Shown in pieces: positions 46,145 through 54,143 of a DNA stretch of 64,000 nucleotides. Both the position numbers and the translations under genes were made by a program. Source of the stretch: Flavobacterium reichenbachii (lineage in GTDB: Bacteria > Bacteroidota > Bacteroidia > Flavobacteriales > Flavobacteriaceae); assembly GCF_002217435.1 (NCBI RefSeq), contig NZ_MUHF01000003.1, positions 248,001 through 312,000 of the forward strand, in the 5' to 3' direction. Below the pieces are notes generated by a model. It did not search any database. It saw only the letters and a list, made by a program, of their open reading frames with translations, and was not told the origin of the DNA. Each line of letters opens with the position of its first letter. Position 1 is the first letter of the stretch.

Positions 46145-47011
46145 ATGAGAAAACTTTCTCTCTTCATTTTGGTACTTCTGTTTGCATGTAAGTCAGATAA
46201 AAAAAATCATTATTTTGATGCTGTAAAAGATAATGATGTTGCACTTTTTCCTCCAGCACCAGGAGAATGGCTTTATGAACATAAAGAAAAGGGACAGACT
46301 TTCGAGCAGTTTTTAAAAACCAAACATGTCGTTCCCACAAAAGAACAAAATGTTATTTATATACAGCCTATCGGAAAATTTAATGTATTACAAACAAAAC
46401 AAATTGATCTGACCAGAGCGTATTTGGAAATCTTTTTTCAGTTGAAAACAAAGATTTTAGAAACAAAATCAAATGATATTATTCCCAGTCATGTGCGAAG
46501 AATAGGCGGGGAAGGGCAGGAACAATTTCTGGCAGGGTATATTTTAGACAGCATTCTGATAAAGCAAAAACCATCAGACAGAATCGCTTTGATGGGATTG
46601 ACTGAGGTAGATTTATACCCAAAACCAGAATGGAATTTTGTTTTTGGATTAGCATCTTACAGTCAGAAAACAGGAGTGAGTTCTATTTTTAGGCTGCAAG
46701 ATGGAGAATTAACCGAAGCTAACTTTAATAAATGCTTAGATCGTTTGTTGAAAATATGCTCACACGAAATTGGTCATATGTTTGGACTTCATCACTGTAC
46801 AGCTGCAGATTGCGTAATGAATGGTACGAACAGCCTGTCTGAAACAGATAAACATACCGTTCGATTATGTTCTGTCTGCCAGAGAAAATTAAATTCTGGT
46901 ATTAAATATAATAATGCCAAAAGGCTCGCAGATCTGGAAAAGTATTTTAAAGCCAATAATTTAAAAGAAAGTGCAGCATTAATGCATAAAGATCTTGAAA
47001 GTATTCAATAA
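46145..47011 (+). CDS. Archaemetzincin-like lipoprotein metalloprotease
   Basis: 288 residues. Lipoprotein signal MRKLSLFILVLLFAC (Cys15). The catalytic motif CSHEIGHMFGLHHCTAADC lies at residues 205-223: zinc ligands His207, His211 and His217, with Glu208 as base. It continues to Met225 and, 16 residues on, to a CSVC pair, as in archaemetzincins (HExxHxxGxxHCx4CxM ... CxxC), so a second structural zinc is likely. Archaemetzincins are mostly known as soluble archaeal and vertebrate proteins; here it is lipid-anchored. Substrate unknown. Confidence 0.88.
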   Translation: MRKLSLFILVLLFACKSDKKNHYFDAVKDNDVALFPPAPGEWLYEHKEKGQTFEQFLKTKHVVPTKEQNVIYIQPIGKFNVLQTKQIDLTRAYLEIFFQLKTKILETKSNDIIPSHVRRIGGEGQEQFLAGYILDSILIKQKPSDRIALMGLTEVDLYPKPEWNFVFGLASYSQKTGVSSIFRLQDGELTEANFNKCLDRLLKICSHEIGHMFGLHHCTAADCVMNGTNSLSETDKHTVRLCSVCQRKLNSGIKYNNAKRLADLEKYFKANNLKESAALMHKDLESIQ

Positions 47012-47040
47012 AAACAAAATAGATTTAAGCACAATATAAC

Positions 47041-47739
47041 ATGAAAAAACTAGGACTTGTAGGCGGCATCAGCTGGGTTTCGACAATAGATTATTACAGA
47101 TTTATAAACGAAGGAATTAATGAAAAATTAGGCGGACTTAATTTTGCCGAATGCATTATCTATTCTTTAAATTTTGATGATTTTCAAAGAAATAATACGA
47201 ATGGAGATTGGGATGCTACTTTTGAATTACTTCTAAATGCCTGCAGAAGTTTAGAAAAAAGCGGTGCCGATGCCATTGTTTTGTGTGCCAATACGGCTCA
47301 TGCAGTATCAGATCAATTAGAAAAAGAAATAAAACTTCCTATTATTCATGTTGCCACAGCAACAGCAAATGAAATTAATAAGCAGGGATTGAAAAAAGTA
47401 GGTTTGCTGGGAACAAAATTCACGATGGAAATGGATTTTTATTTTAAGAAACTAGCAGAGAATAATATCGAGGCAATTGTTCCTTTTTTGCAGGAAGAAA
47501 GAGATTTTATTCAGCAGACTCTAAAAGAAGAATTAGGGCGAGGCATAATTAAGGAGCAGACTAAGAGAGCGTATCTCTCGATTATCGAAAAATTAATAGA
47601 AAATGGTGCTGAAGGAATTATTTTGGGCTGTACCGAAATCCCTCTGCTGATTAGTCAGGATGATGTATCAGTTCCGGTTTTTGACACCACAAAAATTCAT
47701 TCAAAAGAAGCAGTAAATTTTGCTGTTTCATTAAATTAA
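47041..47739 (+). CDS. Aspartate/glutamate racemase family protein
   Basis: 232 residues, PLP-independent two-cysteine racemase fold. The two catalytic cysteines are in IVLCANTAHAV (near residue 83) and IILGCTEIPLL (near 196). The start LGLVGGISWVSTIDYYRFIN is typical of the YgeA-type amino-acid racemase group. It interconverts L- and D-forms of an acidic or broader amino acid; the specificity is not readable. Fourth gene of the operon. Confidence 0.92.
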   Translation: MKKLGLVGGISWVSTIDYYRFINEGINEKLGGLNFAECIIYSLNFDDFQRNNTNGDWDATFELLLNACRSLEKSGADAIVLCANTAHAVSDQLEKEIKLPIIHVATATANEINKQGLKKVGLLGTKFTMEMDFYFKKLAENNIEAIVPFLQEERDFIQQTLKEELGRGIIKEQTKRAYLSIIEKLIENGAEGIILGCTEIPLLISQDDVSVPVFDTTKIHSKEAVNFAVSLN

Positions 47740-47746
47740 AAATCGA

Positions 47747-48286
47747 ATGATTGTTCTAAAAGAAAAAATATTTGCCATTTCTGGAAGCACAAGAAAAAAT
47801 TCGAGTAATTTTAAAATCCTGAAATTTATTTCAGAACATCTAAACAGCAGATTTGAGGTTGAGATTTTTGAAGATTTAGAACGTATACCGCATTTTAATC
47901 CAGATTTGGAAAATGACAATCTGCCTGAGAGCGTTGCAGTCTTGAGAAGAAAAATAGAAAATGCCGCCGGAGTCATAATTTGTACGCCTGAGTATGTTTT
48001 CAGTCTTCCCGGAAGTTTAAAAAATGCTTTAGAATGGTGCGTTTCTACTACAATATTTTCAGGTAAAAAAGCGGGTTTAATAACTGCTTCTGCATCTGGA
48101 GAGAAAGCACAGGAACAATTAAGTTTAATAATGAAAACTATTGAAGCCGTATTTACTGATGAAACACAGCTTCTGATTCAGGGAATTAGAGGGAAAATAG
48201 ATCCTGAGGGAAATATTATTGATGACAAAACGTTATTTAATCTTTTAGAATTCGTAAAGAATTTTGAAAAACAAGCTGATGAATAA
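47747..48286 (+). CDS. NADPH-dependent FMN reductase family protein
   Basis: 179 residues, flavodoxin-like. FMN phosphate loop AISGSTRKNSSNFKIL at residues 11-26, and GVIICTPEYVFSLPGSLKNALEW near 80-100, the loop that grips the isoalloxazine. Probably an FMN or quinone/azo-type reductase. Co-transcribed with the racemase upstream (7 bp) and cupin downstream (17 bp). Confidence 0.92.
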   Translation: MIVLKEKIFAISGSTRKNSSNFKILKFISEHLNSRFEVEIFEDLERIPHFNPDLENDNLPESVAVLRRKIENAAGVIICTPEYVFSLPGSLKNALEWCVSTTIFSGKKAGLITASASGEKAQEQLSLIMKTIEAVFTDETQLLIQGIRGKIDPEGNIIDDKTLFNLLEFVKNFEKQADE

Positions 48287-48303
48287 AAATTTAAATTAAG
48301 ATT

Positions 48304-48657
48304 ATGCAAAAATTTGGAACAAGCAAAGAGTTTATTAAAGGAGACGAAATAGAATGGGAAGTAGTTGGTGAAGGAATTAAAAGAAAAATTTTAGCTTATG
48401 ATGATAAAGTAATGCTGGTAAATGTTCACTTTGAAAAAGGAGGCATTGGCGTTTTGCATGAGCATTATCATTCGCAGGTAACTTACATTGCGAGCGGAAA
48501 ATTTGATGTAACTATAAGCGGTATAACTCAAACTCTAAAAGAGGGAGACAGTTTCTATATTCCACCTCACGCAATCCATGGGGTTGTATGCTTAGAAACT
48601 GGAATGCTTACCGATGTTTTCAGTCCGATGCGAGAAGATTTCTACAATAAAAATTAA
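48304..48657 (+). CDS. Small cupin domain protein
   Basis: 117 residues, one double-stranded beta-helix. Cupin motif 1 is GVLHEHYHSQVTYIASGKFD (His ligands and Glu replaced by Gln-Val, so check the metal set), motif 2 GDSFYIPPHAIHGVVC with a further His. Similar to the KdgF/QdoI-like small cupins. Substrate unknown. Last gene of the operon. Confidence 0.9.
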   Translation: MQKFGTSKEFIKGDEIEWEVVGEGIKRKILAYDDKVMLVNVHFEKGGIGVLHEHYHSQVTYIASGKFDVTISGITQTLKEGDSFYIPPHAIHGVVCLETGMLTDVFSPMREDFYNKN

Positions 48658-48719
48658 GCTTAGAATAAATTTTAACTTTAAAAATATACTTTTTTAAAGT
48701 AGGAGTTGAATTTAGATAG

Positions 48720-48727
48720 TATTTTTG
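48720..48727 (+). promoter_or_regulatory. -7 box of the MFS transporter gene
   Basis: TATTTTTG ends five bases before the ATG at 48732, so transcription would begin about at the ATG itself (a leaderless or near-leaderless message). Confidence 0.55.
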
Positions 48728-48731
48728 CAAA

Positions 48732-49895
48732 ATGAATTTATCCAAAACGAATGTCTTATTTATGGCAGCTTGCACTGGACTTATAGTTGCAAATCTTTAT
48801 TACTGCCAGCCTCTAATTGTTTTAATTGCCAAAGAATTTAAAATTCCTGAAGCCAGTGCCGGAACGATAACTTACCTAACACAGGCAGGTTATGCAATCG
48901 GACTGTTTTTTATGGTGCCTCTTGGCGATAAAATCGAGCGTAAAAAACAGATTCTTATCACCACTTTTGCCTCAGTAATTGCGTTGATTCTTGCGGCTTC
49001 GGCAAAAAGTTTTTTTCTTCTGCAGCTGTCCTCATTATTAATCGGAATTACATCAATTGTGCCGCAGCTTATTCTGCCATTAGCCGCTTCTTTGAGTGCG
49101 CCGGAACAGCGAGGAAAAGTTGTCGGAACAATTATGAGCGGTTTGTTGGTCGGAATTTTACTTTCGAGAACTTTAAGCGGTTTTATTGGTCAGGTTTTAG
49201 GCTGGAGATCGATGTTTTATATTGCTGCCGGAATTTGTCTTTTGATCTTTTTTGTAATTCAAAATAAATTCCCGGTAAATAAACCTCAATTCCAAGGAAC
49301 TTATGGTCAATTGATTCAATCGCTTTTTACACTTATAAAAACACAGCCCATTTTACGCGAAGCAACGTTGATTAATGTTTTTAGTTTTGCTCAGTTTGGC
49401 GCATTTTGGACTACAATGGTTTTACTGCTTTCTGTAGCACCTTTTAATTTTAACAGTGCGACAATCGGTTTATTTGGAATTGTAGGTGCATCTGGAGCTT
49501 TGGCTGCGCCTTTGGTTGGTAAAATGGGAGATAAAGGCGGCTCAAGAGTAGCGGTTGGTTATGGATGTTTGTTGATTCTGATCAGCTTTTTGGTTTTTTA
49601 TTTTTCAGTAGAAAGTGTAATCGGAATTGCTATCGGAATTGTTTTTATCGACATAGGAATTCAGGGAGTTCATATTTCAAACCAAACCAGAGTTTATTCA
49701 CTGCTTCCAGAAGCCCGAAACAGACTAAATACAGTATTTATGTCTTTTAGCTTTTTAGGAACTGCGGCAGGATCTGCTTATGGATTATTGTTGTGGAAAC
49801 TTGGAGGATGGCACGCTGTAACTATTGGCTGTGTTGGTTTGTCGGCTTTAGCATTTACGGTTTACGGGCTTACTTATAAATCAAAATCTAAATAA
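48732..49895 (+). CDS. MFS transporter (YnfM-like drug/sugar exporter type)
   Basis: 387 residues with 12 predicted helices. The first loop after helix 2 carries the MFS motif A as VPLGDKIERKKQIL near 70; helix 1 contains TGLIVANLYYCQPLIVLIA, typical of the YnfM/NepI-like group of proton-driven exporters. The second half starts near residue 205. Substrate unknown. The neighbouring small lipoprotein gene begins 8 bp downstream. Confidence 0.92.
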   Translation: MNLSKTNVLFMAACTGLIVANLYYCQPLIVLIAKEFKIPEASAGTITYLTQAGYAIGLFFMVPLGDKIERKKQILITTFASVIALILAASAKSFFLLQLSSLLIGITSIVPQLILPLAASLSAPEQRGKVVGTIMSGLLVGILLSRTLSGFIGQVLGWRSMFYIAAGICLLIFFVIQNKFPVNKPQFQGTYGQLIQSLFTLIKTQPILREATLINVFSFAQFGAFWTTMVLLLSVAPFNFNSATIGLFGIVGASGALAAPLVGKMGDKGGSRVAVGYGCLLILISFLVFYFSVESVIGIAIGIVFIDIGIQGVHISNQTRVYSLLPEARNRLNTVFMSFSFLGTAAGSAYGLLLWKLGGWHAVTIGCVGLSALAFTVYGLTYKSKSK

Positions 49896-49903
49896 TTATT
49901 TTT

Positions 49904-50197
49904 ATGAAAAAGACAATTGTTTTTGCAGGCTTATTGTTAATCTTGGGTTGTCAAAAAACACTTTCTGATTCTGAAATAAAAGGATATGCGTGGAAATGTG
50001 GATTTTCTTGCGGATTGGGAGATGTAATAATCTTTAATGAGAATACAGATCTTAGAAATGATACCATTTTTGTAGCTAACAAACCTTACGCGAAAATAGT
50101 AAAGCGAACAAATAATTTTGATGAGGACACTAAAATATCAGTTATTAATCTGCGAAATCCGGTAATTAAAGATACTTGCGTTTTTCACGCAAAATGA
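49904..50197 (+). CDS. Small hypothetical lipoprotein
   Basis: 97 residues. Signal MKKTIVFAGLLLILGC (lipobox LILGC, Cys16). Three more cysteines occur in WKCGFSCGLGDVIIF and near the end (DTCVFHAK), so disulfides are possible. The C-terminal half is strand-like. No family recognised. Probably co-transcribed with the MFS gene (8 bp gap). Confidence 0.65.
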   Translation: MKKTIVFAGLLLILGCQKTLSDSEIKGYAWKCGFSCGLGDVIIFNENTDLRNDTIFVANKPYAKIVKRTNNFDEDTKISVINLRNPVIKDTCVFHAK

Positions 50198-50212
50198 TAA
50201 AAAATTAATTTG

Positions 50213-50220
50213 TAAATTTG
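50213..50220 (+). promoter_or_regulatory. -7 box of the immunophilin gene
   Basis: TAAATTTG, 23 bases before the ATG. Confidence 0.55.
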
Positions 50221-50243
50221 CATTTAAATTAAAAATAACAACA

Positions 50244-51176
50244 ATGGAAAACGGAATATACGCTAAATTCAACACTAGTAAAGGTGCGATTTTAGTAAAA
50301 CTAACACACGATTTAACACCAGGAACAGTAGGTAACTTCGTAGGATTGGCAGAAGGAAACTTAGAAAATAAGATTAAACCACAAGGAAATAAATTTTACG
50401 ACGGATTAAAATTTCACCGTGTAATTCCAGATTTCATGATTCAGGGAGGATGTCCTCAAGGAACTGGAACAGGTGGTCCTGGTTATAAATTTGATGATGA
50501 GTTTCACCCAAGTTTAAAACACGATCGTCCGGGAGTTTTGGCAATGGCAAATTCTGGTGTAGGAACAAACGGTTCTCAATTTTATATCACTCACGTTCCA
50601 ACTTCTTGGTTAGACGGAAAACATACTGTTTTTGGTCATGTTGTAGAAGGTCAAGATATCGTTGATGCAGTTGCTCAAGGCGATTCTTTAGACACTGTTG
50701 AGATCGTTAGAGTTGGAGAAGAAGCTCAAAAATGGAATGCTATTGAAGCTTTTAGAGTTTTTGAAGGTTCTCGTGCAAAGCGTGAAGCTGCAGAAAAAGC
50801 TGCTGCTGAAGCAAAAATGGAAGAACTTGCTGCAGGTTTTGATAAAACAGAAAGCGGTTTACGTTACAAAATGATTCAAAAAGGAGACGGTAAAAGAGCT
50901 GAAGCTGGAAAAACAGTAGCAGTACACTATGAAGGTTCTCTGGAAACTGGAAAAGTTTTTGATTCTTCTTACCCGCGCAAAAAACCAATCGAATTTAGAT
51001 TAGGTCAAGGTCAGGTGATCGAAGGCTGGGACGAAGGTATTGCTTTACTGCAAGTTGGAGACAAAGCTCGTTTTGTTATTCCTTCTAATTTAGCCTACGG
51101 ATCTGCAGGTGCAGGAGGTGTTATTCCACCAAATGCAACTTTGATTTTTGATGTTGAATTAATGGAAGTAAAATAA
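50244..51176 (+). CDS. Dual-family peptidyl-prolyl isomerase (cyclophilin-FKBP fusion)
   Basis: 310 residues. N-terminal cyclophilin domain at about 1-165: FHRVIPDFMIQGGCPQGTGT with the catalytic Arg, NGSQFYITHVPTSWLDGKHT and FGHVVEGQDIVDAV. A linker with Ala/Glu-rich helices (KREAAEKAAAEAKMEELAA) is at about 178-200. The C-terminal FKBP domain covers about 205-310: VHYEGSLETGKVFDSSY, GQVIEGWDEGIALLQVGDKA and AYGSAGAGGVIPPNATLIF, with the full catalytic set. No signal peptide, so cytoplasmic. Both proline-isomerase folds in one chain is the CFBP type known from Flavobacterium and some protists. Cyclophilin comes first. Confidence 0.95.
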   Translation: MENGIYAKFNTSKGAILVKLTHDLTPGTVGNFVGLAEGNLENKIKPQGNKFYDGLKFHRVIPDFMIQGGCPQGTGTGGPGYKFDDEFHPSLKHDRPGVLAMANSGVGTNGSQFYITHVPTSWLDGKHTVFGHVVEGQDIVDAVAQGDSLDTVEIVRVGEEAQKWNAIEAFRVFEGSRAKREAAEKAAAEAKMEELAAGFDKTESGLRYKMIQKGDGKRAEAGKTVAVHYEGSLETGKVFDSSYPRKKPIEFRLGQGQVIEGWDEGIALLQVGDKARFVIPSNLAYGSAGAGGVIPPNATLIFDVELMEVK

Positions 51177-51210
51177 GTAATTAGACTGATTTTAAATAGC
51201 TTTATTAATG

Positions 51211-51243
51211 AATCCCGTTCGTTTATCGAATGGGATTTTTTTT
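51211..51243 (+). terminator. Terminator of the immunophilin gene
   Basis: AATCCCGTTCG / CGAATGGGATT arms (one G-T pair) with a T tract. Confidence 0.8.
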
Positions 51244-51269
51244 ATATTTACCTTAAAAAACAAAGCTAA

Positions 51270-51578
51270 ATGAAATCCAGAATTTTAACTCTTATTGCAA
51301 TTACCACAATATTGGTTTCTTGCGGTACTCAAAAAACGGCAGTTGCGGCAAAAGATTCATCTGCAGTAACAACTGAAACTAAAGTCGCTTTGACGCCAGA
51401 ACTTTTGGAAGGTCAAAACTTATATTCTAACAATTGTGCAAAATGCCACAAATTGTACGAACCTAAAAAATTTACTAAAGAAGAATGGCAGCCAATTTTA
51501 GTTCGCATGCAGAAAAAAGCGAAAGTAGATGATGTGAATATGGCATCGATAACGAATTATATTCATTCGCAATTATAA
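51270..51578 (+). CDS. Small c-type cytochrome lipoprotein
   Basis: 102 residues. Signal MKSRILTLIAITTILVSC (lipobox ILVSC, Cys18). One haem site CAKCH near residues 56-60, followed by a likely Met ligand downstream (VRMQKKAK region, near 76). The short domain is a minimal class I cytochrome c, and the KLYEPKKFTKEEWQPILVRM stretch is usual in flavobacterial small cytochromes. Probably an outer-membrane or periplasmic electron shuttle; partner unknown. Confidence 0.87.
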   Translation: MKSRILTLIAITTILVSCGTQKTAVAAKDSSAVTTETKVALTPELLEGQNLYSNNCAKCHKLYEPKKFTKEEWQPILVRMQKKAKVDDVNMASITNYIHSQL

Positions 51579-51586
51579 AATATTTT

Positions 51587-51617
51587 AAAAGCATTCTTTA
51601 CGGGATGCTTTTTTTTT
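51587..51617 (+). terminator. Terminator of the cytochrome gene
   Basis: AAAAGCAT / ATGCTTTT arms with a T tract. Confidence 0.7.
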
Positions 51618-51630
51618 GGAGTTGAGGTAT

Positions 51631-51659
51631 AAAAAAACACCTTCAGTAATGAGGTGTTT
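51631..51659 (-). terminator. Terminator of the GreA-like gene
   Basis: AAACACCT / AGGTGTTT arms with a T tract on the minus strand; placed back to back with the previous terminator. Confidence 0.7.
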
Positions 51660-51664
51660 AAAAA

Positions 51665-52057
51665 TTATAAATTGCTTACAGCAACTATTCTTAAAGTCTT
51701 TATTCCGGCCGGCAATTCCCAATCAACCTGATCGTTTTCTTTAAATCCAATAATCGCAACGCTCAAAGGTGCCAGAATAGAAATTTTCCCTTCTTTTACA
51801 ACTGCAGCTGAAGGCAGAACAATCTGAATCTCCATTTGTTTTCCTGCTTTTACATCCTCAATAGTAACATGAGAATTTATTCTGATAATAGAAGGATCCA
51901 GAAAATCTCCCTTGCTTACAACAGCGCGATCTAATTCTTGCGAAAGTTGTCCGGCTTCTCTGGAATTGGTCGAGTTTTTACTTTTTAAAATTAGCTCTCT
52001 CAGAAGTTTGTAATCTCCTGAGGAAAATGTGGGTGTTGGTTTTATCATTGTATTCAT
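51665..52057 (-). CDS. GreA/GreB C-terminal domain protein (Rnk-like)
   Basis: 130 residues. The C-terminal FKBP-like domain of Gre factors is clear: INSHVTIEDVKAGKQMEIQI, PSAAVVKEGKISILAPLSVAIIGFKENDQVDW. The N-terminal 50 residues are too short for a full GreA coiled coil, so this is closer to Rnk, which binds RNA polymerase but does not stimulate cleavage. A second Met at residue 4 could be the start. Role in transcription is inferred. Confidence 0.85.
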   Translation of the reverse strand: MNTMIKPTPTFSSGDYKLLRELILKSKNSTNSREAGQLSQELDRAVVSKGDFLDPSIIRINSHVTIEDVKAGKQMEIQIVLPSAAVVKEGKISILAPLSVAIIGFKENDQVDWELPAGIKTLRIVAVSNL

Positions 52058-52217
52058 ATTGTGATTTTTAATATTATTTTTTTTCCTTTGGATGTAGTTA
52101 TAGTATAGAATGCAGATTCTTGAAATAAAATTTGCTTTTAAATGTATTGGATTAATAAATGCAAAAGATTATTTGATAGAGATTGCCTCTTTCAAATAAA
52201 ATAAAAAGAAAATGTGG

Positions 52218-52257
52218 TAAAATCCTCCGCCTGAAGAATAAATGAAATAGACGGAGG
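52218..52257 (-). terminator. Weak hairpin, possible terminator of the small transcript
   Basis: CCTCCG at 52224-52229 pairs with CGGAGG at 52252-52257 across a 22-base loop, followed by ATTTTA on the minus strand. Confidence 0.3.
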
Positions 52258-52258
52258 C

Positions 52259-52363
52259 CTAATTAATAAAGGCCTTATTATGTGAAATAATTACAGCAGG
52301 AATTGGTTTTCTTGTAAAAGAAAACAGCAGATTTAAAGCTGTAAATGATATTATATTTCCCAT
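52259..52363 (-). CDS. Possible small protein of 34 residues
   Basis: ATG at 52363 to a TAG at 52259, starting MGNIISFTALNLLFSFTRKP. The first half is hydrophobic enough for a short membrane segment and the second half is polar. A TATATTTG box lies 22 bases upstream and a hairpin follows the stop. No clear ribosome-binding site is visible. It could equally be a non-coding RNA. This is the only content I see in the 365-bp gap between the GreA-like and thioredoxin-fold genes. Confidence 0.3.
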   Translation of the reverse strand: MGNIISFTALNLLFSFTRKPIPAVIISHNKAFIN

Positions 52364-52384
52364 AACGATGATAATCGTGATCTG

Positions 52385-52392
52385 CAAATATA
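52385..52392 (-). promoter_or_regulatory. -7 box in the gap ahead of the possible small protein
   Basis: TATATTTG on the minus strand, 22 bases before the ATG at 52363. It lies 31 bases after the stop of the thioredoxin-fold gene, so it would start a separate transcript. Confidence 0.45.
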
Positions 52393-52422
52393 GGTAAAAT
52401 TTTTAGATTTGAAAGAAAATGT

Positions 52423-52977
52423 TTACTTCCATTTAATGTTACAACCCAGACTTGGTTTTTGAGGTTCTTTTAAACTTCTGTTATAAATCAAGGCATCAAT
52501 GGCACTTCTAAGGTCACTTCCGCTTAACGGAATACCATTTGCAGGTCTTGAATCATCTAACTGACCTCTGTAAAATAAACGATTTTGATCGTCGAATAAA
52601 TAAAAGTCCGGCGTACAGGCAGCGTCATATGCTTTTGCAACATCTTGACTTTCGTCGAATAAATAAGGAAAATCTATTTTGTTTTTAAAAGCAAATTCAG
52701 TCATCATTTCTGGAGAATCTTCCGGATATTTTTCGACATCATTACTGGAAATTCCAATTACGCCAAGTCCCTGAACGCGATAATCATTGGCAATCATAAC
52801 AATTTCCTTTAAAACATGAAGCACAAACGGGCAGTGATTGCACATAAAAATAACCAATGTACCTTTTGATCCTTTTAAATCCTCAAAAGTATATTCATTA
52901 TTCAAGTTTGTATCTTTTAGTTTAAAATCTGGAGCAAGTGTTCCAATCGGAATCATATTTGAAAGCGTTCGTGCCAT
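52423..52977 (-). CDS. Thioredoxin-fold (AhpC/TSA-like) protein with CNHC motif
   Basis: 184 residues from the ATG at 52977 (MARTLSNMIPIGTLAPDF); earlier in-frame codons lie upstream of the promoter box. The fold of the thioredoxin/peroxiredoxin-like (redoxin) group is seen: APDFKLKDTNLNNEYTFEDL, then VIFMCNHCPFVLHVLKEI with the CNHC active site near residue 48, and ACTPDFYLFDDQNRLFYRGQ. No signal peptide, so cytoplasmic. Probably a thiol-disulfide oxidoreductase; partner unknown. Confidence 0.9.
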   Translation of the reverse strand: MARTLSNMIPIGTLAPDFKLKDTNLNNEYTFEDLKGSKGTLVIFMCNHCPFVLHVLKEIVMIANDYRVQGLGVIGISSNDVEKYPEDSPEMMTEFAFKNKIDFPYLFDESQDVAKAYDAACTPDFYLFDDQNRLFYRGQLDDSRPANGIPLSGSDLRSAIDALIYNRSLKEPQKPSLGCNIKWK

Positions 52978-52997
52978 TTTATCAAAAATTAGATTAT

Positions 52998-53005
52998 CAA
53001 AAATA
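52998..53005 (-). promoter_or_regulatory. -7 box of the thioredoxin-fold gene
   Basis: TATTTTTG on the minus strand, 20 bases before the ATG at 52977. Confidence 0.55.
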
Positions 53006-53049
53006 GACTTAAATTTCTGTAAATAAAAGGGAGAACAGCTATTAAAAAA

Positions 53050-53097
53050 AATATCCAAAGAAATGCACTTTCTTAAAAAGCGTAATCCTTTGGATAT
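53050..53097. repeat. Ten-bp inverted repeat ATATCCAAAG / CTTTGGATAT
   Basis: Arms about 53050-53059 and 53088-53097 across 28 bases, just after the alpha/beta hydrolase stop. No T tract, so its role as a terminator is uncertain. Confidence 0.4.
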
Positions 53098-53117
53098 TCA
53101 GTGTTAAAATGTAGTAT

Positions 53118-54011
53118 TTATGAATTTAAAAAAGCGAGTAAATCGTTATTTAATTTTTCGCGCTCTGTATAGAAAAGTCCGTGAGGAGCTCCTTCGTAAA
53201 CGATATATCTATTATTTGCAATTCCTTCTGCTGCCTTTTTAGATGTTAAATCAATCGGAACAATTTTATCATCATCTCCATGAATAATTAACGTTGGTAC
53301 TTTTACAAAATCTAACTCATCTCTAAAATCAGTGTAAGAGAAAGATTCAGCACATTTTAAAGTAGCACGAGGAGAAGCGGCAGAACAAAGAGATCTGTAA
53401 TATTCTAAAAGTGGTGTACTTAGAGGTTTATTGATAATGTTTACACCAAAAAAGGTTTTTCCAAAATTATCAATAAAAGCAATTCTGTCTTCTTTTATAG
53501 CATTTGCTGTAGCATCGCTTTTTTCTTTTGAATGACCGTCTGGATTGTCACTTGTTTTTAGTAAAAATGGAATTATAGAAGATATTAAAGCTGCCTTGCT
53601 AACGCCTTTTCCGCCATGACGGCTAAAATAACGTACAACTTCGCCGCCACCCATAGAAAAACCTACAAGAGTTGCATCTTTTAATTCTAATTGTTCTATT
53701 ATTTCTTGTAAATCGTCTGAAAGTGTATCATAATCATAACCATCCCAAGGCTGTGATGACTTACCAAAACCACGGCGGTCATAGGCGATTACTCTAAAAC
53801 CGTTTTGAACTAGAAAATCTATTTGATATTCCCACATTTCGTTAGAAAGAGGCCAGCCGTGAATAAGAATTACAGGTTTTCCCTGCCCATAATCTTTTAC
53901 ATATAGTCTTACATTCTGTGCTGTTTCTACATATTTATCTGTATGCACTTGTTTTAGATTAGATTCAAAATCCTTAACAGATAAGCATCCATTTGGTTCA
54001 GTATGTTCCAT
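53118..54011 (-). CDS. Alpha/beta hydrolase (non-haem chloroperoxidase-like)
   Basis: 297 residues. Core: VRLYVKDYGQGKPVILIHGWP (oxyanion region), FRVIAYDRRGFGKSSQPWDGYDYDT (typical of the chloroperoxidase/esterase branch), nucleophile elbow LVGFSMGGGEVVRYF (Ser in GFSMGG), acid in LIIHGDDDKIVP and His in EGAPHGLFYTE. No signal peptide, although the first 30 residues are family-unlike. Some relatives perhydrolyse acids; the natural substrate is unknown. Confidence 0.92.
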   Translation of the reverse strand: MEHTEPNGCLSVKDFESNLKQVHTDKYVETAQNVRLYVKDYGQGKPVILIHGWPLSNEMWEYQIDFLVQNGFRVIAYDRRGFGKSSQPWDGYDYDTLSDDLQEIIEQLELKDATLVGFSMGGGEVVRYFSRHGGKGVSKAALISSIIPFLLKTSDNPDGHSKEKSDATANAIKEDRIAFIDNFGKTFFGVNIINKPLSTPLLEYYRSLCSAASPRATLKCAESFSYTDFRDELDFVKVPTLIIHGDDDKIVPIDLTSKKAAEGIANNRYIVYEGAPHGLFYTEREKLNNDLLAFLNS

Positions 54012-54111
54012 TGTATATCTTTTTTCGTTAGTTTAATAATTTGTCTAGTAAAATTAAAAGCTAAGTGCAAAAAACAGGTTATAGAATTAGTAGTATTAAT
54101 TACAAAATTAA

Positions 54112-54119
54112 TAGGTTTG
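54112..54119 (+). promoter_or_regulatory. csaA -7 box
   Basis: TAGGTTTG, 24 bases before the ATG. Confidence 0.5.
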
Positions 54120-54143
54120 TATATAACTAAATTTAAATAAAAT

